Source: GCA-016699975 sp964420045
GTDB lineage: Bacteria; Patescibacteriota; Minisyncoccia; Moranbacterales; UBA1568
Direction of reading: 5' to 3'
Assembly (NCBI GenBank): GCA_964420045.1
Contig: CAYQPQ010000013.1
Coordinates: 1-36,591, forward strand
Length of the DNA stretch: 36,591 nt
Part shown: positions 30,737 through 36,591 of the stretch, piece by piece
Layout: each line of letters opens with the position of its first letter
Position numbering within the stretch: position 1 is the first letter of the stretch
Program-made: the position numbers and the translations under genes
The notes under the pieces: model-generated
Told to the model about the DNA's origin: nothing
Seen by the model: the letters and a program-made list of their open reading frames with translations, nothing else
The model's database searches: none

Positions 30737-32332
30737 ATGTTGTCTTGTATGAAAAGAATCTTCTTGTCGGTTCGAGGGAGTGGTTTTGCTACGGTGGGCG
30801 CTCTTCTTGTTTTCTCTACACTTGTTTTTGCGCTCTCTCTTCGTGGCTTGCCTGGGAATCCGACGTCAGATGTTTTAAATTCCTCTGAATGGAGAAAGGG
30901 CGGACCGCTGGAGCTGTCTCCCGAGCGCGGACGATTCGCATTGCTTTATTCAGTCCTTGAAGACCACTCGTTCTTTTTCTCTCTTCCTGTGGCGAGATTT
31001 GTGACGCCGGATTTGGGATTGACTCCTGATGGACGGTACGCCTCACTCTTTGCGCCGACGGTGTCGCTTCTCGTTGCCCCGGGGTATATCGTGGGGAAGT
31101 GGCTGGGCGATTCGCAGGTGGGTGCGTTCTCGATTATCGCGCTCTTGGCAGTGTTGAATGCCGTGTTGGTTCGATTGATTGCGATTCGGCTGGGTGCGCG
31201 TCTGCTCGCGGCATCTTTGGGGGCAATCGCATTTCTCTTTGGGACGCCGGCATTTGCGTATGGGACGACGCTGTATCAACATCATGTGTCGGTCTTTTTG
31301 TTGCTCATATCGCTTTTCTTATTTCTTCGATCGAGTGGGTGGTGGTCGCTCGCGGGCATATGGTTTTGTGTGGCGCTTTCTGTGAGTGTGGATAATCCAA
31401 ACTTTTTCCTCTTGGCGCCGATGGGAATATTGGCATTTTCTCGCATCGTATCTGTTTCTTCCGGTGAGAAGCTCTTCGTCTCGTTTCGGCCGCTTCTGAT
31501 TTCGAGTCTCCTGGTGCTTGCGGTGCCGATGGCGGGATTCTTGTGGTATAACGCAACGGTAAATGGAGGTGCGTTGAAACTCTCGGGGACGTTGCCAGCC
31601 GTGACAACATTGTCTGTGGATGGGCAATCCACTTCTCGAGACTTGGCAGAGGTGGCAATGGATGGAATAAGTAGTGATGAGGCAAAATCGGCCGTTGGGT
31701 TCTTTAAGACTAGGGATCTCTTGCAAGGACTATCGGTACATATCTTGAGTCCAGATCGCGGAGTAGTGTTTTATGCGCCGGTTACTCTTTTTGGTGTCTT
31801 TGGGTTGGCTTTTCTCTTTCGGAGGAAGGATGAATATGGCGTGGCAAATGTTCTCGTTGCGACGGTCGTGATCAATCTCTTGCTCTATTCGATGTGGGGG
31901 GATCCGTGGGGCGGGTGGGCATTCGGGTCGCGTTATCTTATTCCGAGTTATGCCATTCTGGGTATTGGCATTGGTATCGTACTTACCGAATGGCGGAAGA
32001 ATCTTTTCTTTCTCGGAATCTTTTTCGTGGTTCTGGTCTATTCGATGTCGGTGAATGCGCTTGGAGCGATTACTTCGAATGCGAATCCTCCGGAACATGA
32101 AGTGCTTGTGCTCGAAGCACTCTCCGGAAAGGTTGAGAAATACACCGCTGAGCGGAACTGGGATTATCTGCACGAGAGCGGCTCGAAATCGTTTCTCTAT
32201 CAGTCGTGGGCACACCGGTATGTGAGCGCTGAGCAATATTACTGGGGAATAGTGGCGCTTCTCGTTTTTGGGTCGGGGCTCTTGTGCGTCGGAATGATAC
32301 GGGAGAATGTTCTTGAGAAACATCGTTTATGA
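30737..32332 (+). CDS. GT-C fold membrane glycosyltransferase 1
   Basis: This 531-residue polytopic protein has around ten TM helices. A long first outside loop (about residues 37-105) contains the acidic stretch SPERGRFALLYSVLEDHSFFFS, placed where ArnT/PMT-type GT-C enzymes have their catalytic acids. Such enzymes take sugar from a polyprenyl phosphate and transfer it on the outer face of the membrane. Further TM helices cover about 115-480, ending with a hydrophobic segment near 505-525. ATG 30737 starts 3 nt after the upstream stop; an ATG at 30749 is an alternative. Its stop overlaps the next GT-C gene (ATGA). The nearby DPM1-like module in the giant fusion is a natural source of the lipid-linked sugar. 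Confidence 0.72.
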   Translation: MLSCMKRIFLSVRGSGFATVGALLVFSTLVFALSLRGLPGNPTSDVLNSSEWRKGGPLELSPERGRFALLYSVLEDHSFFFSLPVARFVTPDLGLTPDGRYASLFAPTVSLLVAPGYIVGKWLGDSQVGAFSIIALLAVLNAVLVRLIAIRLGARLLAASLGAIAFLFGTPAFAYGTTLYQHHVSVFLLLISLFLFLRSSGWWSLAGIWFCVALSVSVDNPNFFLLAPMGILAFSRIVSVSSGEKLFVSFRPLLISSLLVLAVPMAGFLWYNATVNGGALKLSGTLPAVTTLSVDGQSTSRDLAEVAMDGISSDEAKSAVGFFKTRDLLQGLSVHILSPDRGVVFYAPVTLFGVFGLAFLFRRKDEYGVANVLVATVVINLLLYSMWGDPWGGWAFGSRYLIPSYAILGIGIGIVLTEWRKNLFFLGIFFVVLVYSMSVNALGAITSNANPPEHEVLVLEALSGKVEKYTAERNWDYLHESGSKSFLYQSWAHRYVSAEQYYWGIVALLVFGSGLLCVGMIRENVLEKHRL

Positions 32333-33957
32333 AGTATCTTTTGAATAAAACATTTCTTTTGTTCTCGTTGTCTCGGGAGCGGCTGGAGTCGATTCGGCGG
32401 TTGTTTGATCGACATGGGACGGCGATAGTGGCGAGTGTGCTTTCGGCAGTCTCCGTGTGGGCGTTCGTGCTGTATTACCAGAACGGTCTGGGTCTTGCCT
32501 ATAACGATGCGCGTTCGCATTTGGATATCGGGCGTCGTGTTGTTGAGGGGCTGCGTCCGGGATTTGCTCAGTTGGGAAGCGTGTGGTTGCCGCTCACACA
32601 CCTTCTCATGACGCTGACCATCTGGAATGACTTCATGTGGCATTCGGGGTTGGCGGGTGCTCTCTGGTCGATGATTTCATATGTTGCGACAGGCATTTTG
32701 CTCTTTCTTTTCCTGCGCGAGCTCGGGGTCGGACTTGTGGGGCGATATGTCGGTGTACTTGTCTTCGCGGCGAATCTGAACATTTTGTATCTTCAGTCAA
32801 CGGCGATGACGGAACTTGCGCTGATCGGGACCACAATGGCGGCCTCCTATTTTCTTCTCTTGTGGTATACACGAACACGACTCCCATTCCTCTTGCTTTC
32901 CGCTTTGTTTGTGATGCTTTCGACGCTCATTCGATACGACGGGTGGTTTCTCTTCTTTTTCGCATCGGCCATGCTGTTCGTGTCGGCATGGAAATCGGGC
33001 GGATATCGAAAGGCAGAGGGAACATTTGTTCTTTTTGCGACGCTTGCCGGGTTCGGTGTGTTCTTGTGGCTCTTGTGGAATCTACTTATTTTCGGTGATC
33101 CGCTCTACTTCGCTTTCGGTCCCTATTCGGCACACGCACAACAAGACGACCTGGCGGCAGCGGGTGTACTCCTGACGAAGGGAAGTTGGTTTCTTTCGGT
33201 GAAGATGTATTTCTACGCGCTTGCATACAATACAGATACGTTTGTTTTGATTTTGTCAGCTATCGGAGCGTGGATGTTGTTTTTCGATCGAAAGATAGAC
33301 GCTCGCGCTCGATTTGCCTCGCTCGCGCTTTTTGCACCGCTCCTCTTCAATATTCTCGCGCTCTATTTGGGGCATTCGGTGTTGTTCATTCAGGGACTCT
33401 CGGGAGATACATGGTTCAATGTGCGATACGGTGTTCTTATGATGTCTTCGGTTGCGGTGTTTGTCGGCTATCTCGTGCATCGAGCGGCGGTGGTTCGTCC
33501 GGTTTTGCTCGGGACATTACTCTTTGTGTTTTTCTTTCAATTTTCGAGTCATGATGCGGTGACCATTGATGACGGGCGCACCGGAGCGAGCCAGAAGAAT
33601 GTTACGGAAGTTGCGCGATGGCTGCATGATAATGCCGGACCCCAAAAGGGATACATCCTTATTTCTGCAGCGTCGCATGACTCGGTCATTTTCTCATCCG
33701 GATTGCCTATGAGCCGGTTTATTCACGAAGGAACCGGGCCGTATTATAAGAGTGCGATCAATGATCCGGACAATTGGGCGCGGTGGATCGTTGTGCGGAG
33801 CAATTCCGACAGTGATTCGACCTGGAGGCTTCTCAAAGACAATGTCGGTTTCTTGGAGGGGTATCGGCTTGTTGATCACTATCCGTTTGCGGATGTGTAT
33901 GAGCTGAAGCCGGAATATCTTTCGGGGGTGATTACAGACGCGAATGCCATTCGCTAG
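32329..33957 (+). CDS. GT-C fold membrane glycosyltransferase 2
   Basis: This 542-residue polytopic protein has a basic N-terminus, TM1 near residues 32-51 and a first outside loop with YNDARSHLDIGRRVVEGL (about 57-74). That loop resembles the catalytic acidic loop of GT39/ArnT-like transferases. A series of TM helices runs to about residue 400. A soluble C-terminal domain follows (about 405-542: VTEVARWLHDNAGPQKGYILIS, FADVYEL), presumably outside. It overlaps the previous GT-C gene by 4 nt. Its sequence is clearly different from that neighbour, so the pair is not a recent duplication. I infer use of a polyprenyl-phosphate sugar on the outer face; substrate and acceptor are unknown. Confidence 0.75.
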   Translation: MKYLLNKTFLLFSLSRERLESIRRLFDRHGTAIVASVLSAVSVWAFVLYYQNGLGLAYNDARSHLDIGRRVVEGLRPGFAQLGSVWLPLTHLLMTLTIWNDFMWHSGLAGALWSMISYVATGILLFLFLRELGVGLVGRYVGVLVFAANLNILYLQSTAMTELALIGTTMAASYFLLLWYTRTRLPFLLLSALFVMLSTLIRYDGWFLFFFASAMLFVSAWKSGGYRKAEGTFVLFATLAGFGVFLWLLWNLLIFGDPLYFAFGPYSAHAQQDDLAAAGVLLTKGSWFLSVKMYFYALAYNTDTFVLILSAIGAWMLFFDRKIDARARFASLALFAPLLFNILALYLGHSVLFIQGLSGDTWFNVRYGVLMMSSVAVFVGYLVHRAAVVRPVLLGTLLFVFFFQFSSHDAVTIDDGRTGASQKNVTEVARWLHDNAGPQKGYILISAASHDSVIFSSGLPMSRFIHEGTGPYYKSAINDPDNWARWIVVRSNSDSDSTWRLLKDNVGFLEGYRLVDHYPFADVYELKPEYLSGVITDANAIR

Positions 33958-33981
33958 GGTTTCTCGGTTCTTTTATTGTTG

Positions 33982-33990
33982 TGGTATGGT
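33982..33990 (+). promoter_or_regulatory. Extended -10 promoter, leaderless layout
   Basis: TG-G-TATGGT; the hexamer ends 6 nt before ATG 33997. This supports ATG 33997 over an in-frame TTG at 33976 that would place the box inside the gene. Confidence 0.45.
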
Positions 33991-33996
33991 GAATGC

Positions 33997-35286
33997 ATGA
34001 AGCGATTTTCTTTCTTTCTTTTTCTTCTTCTTTTCTTGGTGGCAATGGGAATCTTTGCGGCGGCTTTCTTTCTGTTGAGCGAACCGACAGTGACGATTTA
34101 TCCGAAGCCGAATCCGAGATGGTGGGCGTTTCAGTCGGTTGATACGATGAAACACTCTCGTGATTTGGCACGTGAGAAGTTGCATGACGCTTCCTATGAT
34201 GCAGTAATCGATCGAGAGGTGCGGGCTATCGCCGATACCGGCGCGACGCATGTGGCGATAGCGACGCCCTATGACGAGGAGTTCGTTCCGTATCTCAAGC
34301 GATGGGTTCTCGCGGCGCGGAAATATCATCTCGGCGTGTGGTTTCGGGGGAATTTCTCGGGGTGGGAAGAGTGGTTTGGCTATCAGAAAGTATCTCGCTC
34401 GGAGCATATTTTCAAAACACAGGCGTTTATTCGGCGACACCCCGATATCTTCCAGGACGGCGATGCTTTTTCGGCGTGTCCCGAGTGTGAAAATGGCGGT
34501 CCGGGTGATCCGCGATCGAATGGCGATATCGAAGGGTATCGGAAATTTTTGATCGACGAGTACGCCGCGACGCAGTCGAGTTTCGAGAAGCTCGGAAAAG
34601 AAGTTTCGTCAAACTTTTTCTCTATGAATGGCGATATTGCGAGACTTGTCATGGACAAGGGAACGACGGAAAAACTCGGCGGCATGGTAACGGTGGATCA
34701 CTATGTCAGAACGCCGGAAGTGCTTGCTTCGGATGCGCAGGATTTTATATCGCGAAGCGATGGCGATTTACTTTTGGGAGAGTTTGGCGCGCCGATACCG
34801 GATATTAACGGCGACATGACGGACGAACAACAGTCCGTGTGGCTTCGCGATGTATTGTCTCGCTTTACGCACATTCCACGAGTTTTTGGCATGAGCTATT
34901 GGACGCAGACAGGAAGTTCGACGGCATTGTGGAATGAGAAGGGCGTGCCGCGCGCCGCAGTTGCGACGCTTGCCGAATTTTTCTCGCCGCAGGTGTTCTA
35001 TGGCATTGTGCGAGATGAGCTTGGCGCACCGATTGCCGGTGCACAGATTTCTTCGGGTACTGACTTTTCGACGGCAACCAATGGCGAAGGATATTTCGAG
35101 CTTCGGGTTCCTTCCTCGCGCGAGGGATCGGCGCTTCTTTCTGTGAGTGCTCAGAGCTTTCTTTCTCAGGAAATTCCCGGAGAAACAACACAGATGTCGA
35201 TTGTTCTGCCGAGAGAGGAAGAAACATGGTGGTTTCGATTGGAGAAATGGATGCGACGTCACCGTGAAGCGTGGCAAAGGGGATAG
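33997..35286 (+). CDS. Membrane-anchored TIM-barrel glycosidase-like protein with C-terminal regulatory-like domain
   Basis: This 429-residue protein has an N-terminal hydrophobic anchor or signal (about residues 4-27, Phe/Leu-rich). A likely (beta/alpha)8 barrel follows (about 40-340). Visible strands include THVAIATPYDEE, LGVWFRGNFSGW, LLLGEFGAPIPD (a C-terminal-strand Glu where clan GH-A enzymes place the nucleophile) and RVFGMSYWTQTGS. A CarbopepD_reg-like beta domain (about 345-410: YGIVRDELGAPIAGAQISS, TNGEGYFELRVPS) and a Trp/Arg-rich tail complete it. It is displayed outside the membrane. The position at the end of the glycan locus suggests trimming or remodelling of the product. No defined GH family is assigned; the acid/base residue is not clear, and a non-catalytic glycan-binding role is possible. 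Confidence 0.65.
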   Translation: MKRFSFFLFLLLFLVAMGIFAAAFFLLSEPTVTIYPKPNPRWWAFQSVDTMKHSRDLAREKLHDASYDAVIDREVRAIADTGATHVAIATPYDEEFVPYLKRWVLAARKYHLGVWFRGNFSGWEEWFGYQKVSRSEHIFKTQAFIRRHPDIFQDGDAFSACPECENGGPGDPRSNGDIEGYRKFLIDEYAATQSSFEKLGKEVSSNFFSMNGDIARLVMDKGTTEKLGGMVTVDHYVRTPEVLASDAQDFISRSDGDLLLGEFGAPIPDINGDMTDEQQSVWLRDVLSRFTHIPRVFGMSYWTQTGSSTALWNEKGVPRAAVATLAEFFSPQVFYGIVRDELGAPIAGAQISSGTDFSTATNGEGYFELRVPSSREGSALLSVSAQSFLSQEIPGETTQMSIVLPREEETWWFRLEKWMRRHREAWQRG

Positions 35287-35380
35287 CGTCGCGCATATTG
35301 CTCATTTGCAGTGGAAACAGTATGCTGGAAGCGTCTTCTTTTGCGAGTGCGCGGAGATGGTTCCTGTGTTGGTGGTTGAG

Positions 35381-35408
35381 AGATCCCTCGACTTCGCTCG
35401 GGATGACA
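35381..35408. repeat. Intergenic VIPSEVEG-type palindromic repeat
   Basis: ATCCCTCGACTTCGCTCGGG followed by ATGACA is a partly self-complementary string I recall as recurring between genes in CPR and some other bacteria. Its antisense translation gives the well-known spurious VIPSEVEG peptide. One copy is seen in this window, in the 177-bp spacer upstream of trpS, which otherwise holds only the trpS promoter. Confidence 0.55.
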
Positions 35409-35429
35409 GAAGGTGTGTGGAGATTTATC

Positions 35430-35457
35430 TTGTAGAGAGTAGAGAGAGTTCTATTAT
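35430..35457 (+). promoter_or_regulatory. trpS promoter, leaderless layout
   Basis: TTGTAG (35430-35435), a 16-bp spacer, then TATTAT (35452-35457), ending 6 nt before ATG 35464. An overlapping TATAAG is an alternative -10. There is no Shine-Dalgarno between the box and the ATG. Confidence 0.5.
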
Positions 35458-35463
35458 AAGCGT

Positions 35464-36462
35464 ATGAACAGTATGGAAAAACAACGAATTTTTTCGGGCA
35501 TTCAGCCGTCGGGGAATCTGCATATCGGGAACTACTTGGGAGCGATAAAGCAGTGGGTTGATTTGCAGGAAATGTACGAGGCAATTTTTTGCGTCGTCGA
35601 TCTTCATGCTATTACGATGCCGCAGGATCCCGAAACGCTTCGCAAACGAACGATTGAAATTGCAAAGATTTATCTCGCTGCCGGCATAGATCCGAATCGC
35701 TCGACACTTTTTATTCAGTCACATGTCCACGAACATTCGGAACTCGGATGGATTATGACTACAATTGCACGCATGGGGGAATTGGAGCGAATGACGCAAT
35801 ACAAAGACAAGTCGCAAAGAGGAGAATCGTCGAGTTCTGGAGTGGGGCTTTTCACATACCCAACATTGATGGCGGCGGATATACTTTTGTATGACACTGC
35901 CGTTGTTCCTGTAGGAAAAGACCAGATGCAGCATGTTGAACTGGCGCGTGATCTTGCGGAGCGATTTAACAAGCAATTTGGTGAAACATTTGTGATTCCG
36001 CAGGGGAAACTTTCCAAAGAAGGGGCGCTTATTATGGGGCTCGATAATCCGGCGAAAAAAATGTCGAAGTCGGCGAGTTCGGAATACAATTACATCGCAC
36101 TCAATGATGATCCGGAAATGGCGAAGAAGAAAATCATGAAAGCGGTGACGGATTCCGGGTCGGAGATACTCTATGCGGACGATAAGCCGGCGCTCAAAAA
36201 TCTCATCAATATCTATTCGCTTCTGGACGATGTCTCCACAGAGGAGGTCGTGAAACGGTATGCGGGGAAAGGCTATGCGGATTTCAAGCGAGATCTTGCC
36301 GATGTCGTAGCGCGATTCCTTGTTGGTTTTCAGGAGAAATTTCGTGCCATCTCCGACGATGAAGTGCTTCGAATTCTTCGTGGTGGCGCAGAACGGGCGC
36401 ACGAAATTGCCGAACAAAAAATGCTCGATGTGCGGGAGAAAGTGGGTTTCGTGGCTCGGTAG
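35464..36462 (+). CDS. trpS: Tryptophanyl-tRNA synthetase
   Basis: This 332-residue class I synthetase charges tRNA-Trp. It has FSGIQPSGNLHIGNYLGA (about residues 10-27) with the HIGH-type signature as HIGN, TYPTLMAADILLY (about 131-143) and VGKDQMQHVELARDLAERFN (about 149-168), which are the TrpS Trp- and ATP-binding blocks. The KMSKS loop is intact at about 199-203. The length matches the usual bacterial enzyme. ATG 35464 gives MNSMEKQRIF; a second ATG at 35473 is possible. The promoter lies immediately upstream and appears leaderless. No attenuator or T-box is visible in the 177-bp spacer. Confidence 0.97.
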   Translation: MNSMEKQRIFSGIQPSGNLHIGNYLGAIKQWVDLQEMYEAIFCVVDLHAITMPQDPETLRKRTIEIAKIYLAAGIDPNRSTLFIQSHVHEHSELGWIMTTIARMGELERMTQYKDKSQRGESSSSGVGLFTYPTLMAADILLYDTAVVPVGKDQMQHVELARDLAERFNKQFGETFVIPQGKLSKEGALIMGLDNPAKKMSKSASSEYNYIALNDDPEMAKKKIMKAVTDSGSEILYADDKPALKNLINIYSLLDDVSTEEVVKRYAGKGYADFKRDLADVVARFLVGFQEKFRAISDDEVLRILRGGAERAHEIAEQKMLDVREKVGFVAR

Positions 36463-36591
36463 ATTCTGAACGTGTTGAAGTGACTGATTTTCTGAAATGC
36501 TCTTACTATGACTGAACCAGAGAAACGAAAGAAAAAGGGTATTGCTAATTTCGAATAGGTATTAGATACTGGAGTCGTAACCCATAACTCC

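Noticed and set aside
36508..36591. A 16-codon ORF (36508-36558) and a possible tRNA fragment or hairpin at the window end (GGAGT 36571-36575 with ACTCC 36587-36591)
   Set aside because: The ORF is too short to support. The hairpin lacks D-arm, T-arm and acceptor signals on either strand, and no T-run is visible before the window ends.
1..36591. CRISPR arrays, insertion sequences, prophage or tRNA genes anywhere in the window
   Set aside because: No regularly spaced direct repeats, transposase or integrase motifs, phage structural genes or convincing cloverleafs were found on either strand by reading.

Overview
The window looks like a chromosomal contig piece from a Candidate Phyla Radiation (Patescibacteria, probably Parcubacteria-like) bacterium. 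The G+C content is about half by eye. TGA is used as a normal stop, so this is not a recoded Gracilibacteria-type code. Supporting signs are a MacAB-type exporter with no outer-membrane partner, a two-subunit [NiFe] hydrogenase beside a DUF6390-like gene, GH130 proteins, very large glycosyltransferase fusions, and intergenic palindromes I associate with CPR genomes. The assignment is an inference; no rRNA or other marker is present beyond partial dnaG and trpS. Two 100-N scaffold gaps (19714-19813 and 22018-22117) interrupt genes.

Layout. 1-3380: the 3' part of dnaG, an intrinsic terminator, a two-TM orphan and an ABC-F ATPase. 3513-6728: a MacA/MacB-type ABC exporter in three genes. 6813-10758: two GH130-family proteins built from four propeller-like units, three intact and one degenerate. 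10820-12618: a two-gene cell-surface cassette (FN3/Ig-like anchored protein plus a small membrane protein). 12615-13028: a consensus sigma-70 promoter, a 72-codon ORF and a strong terminator, forming a self-contained unit. 13064-16712: a [NiFe] hydrogenase neighbourhood. A DUF6390-like gene, a maturation-protease-like gene and a small membrane protein run rightward; the large and small hydrogenase subunits run leftward; a two-way terminator lies between them. 16764-17825: a matrixin-like metalloprotease with a coiled coil inserted in its catalytic domain. 17860-17956: a long nested palindrome. 18011-19819: a P-type ATPase cut by a scaffold gap.

19831-35286 is a cell-envelope glycan locus on one strand: a GT4-GT2 fusion (cut by a gap), a 1605-residue GT2/GT2/flippase/GT4 fusion, a GT2, a CE4 deacetylase, a methyltransferase, a GT4, two GT-C membrane transferases, and a membrane-anchored TIM-barrel glycosidase-like protein. 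Several genes are coupled by ATGA overlaps. The genes suggest synthesis of a polyprenyl-phosphate sugar, processive glycan synthesis, export, further glycosylation by GT-C enzymes, and trimming outside the cell. 35464-36462 is trpS. The last 129 bases hold nothing I can support.

The strongest candidates for something undescribed are the single-polypeptide glycan assembly protein (22240-27057), the minimal hydrogenase whose small subunit has an odd cysteine pattern, the coiled-coil-interrupted metalloprotease, and a recurring promoter layout in which a -10 box lies 6 nt before the start codon, implying leaderless mRNAs.
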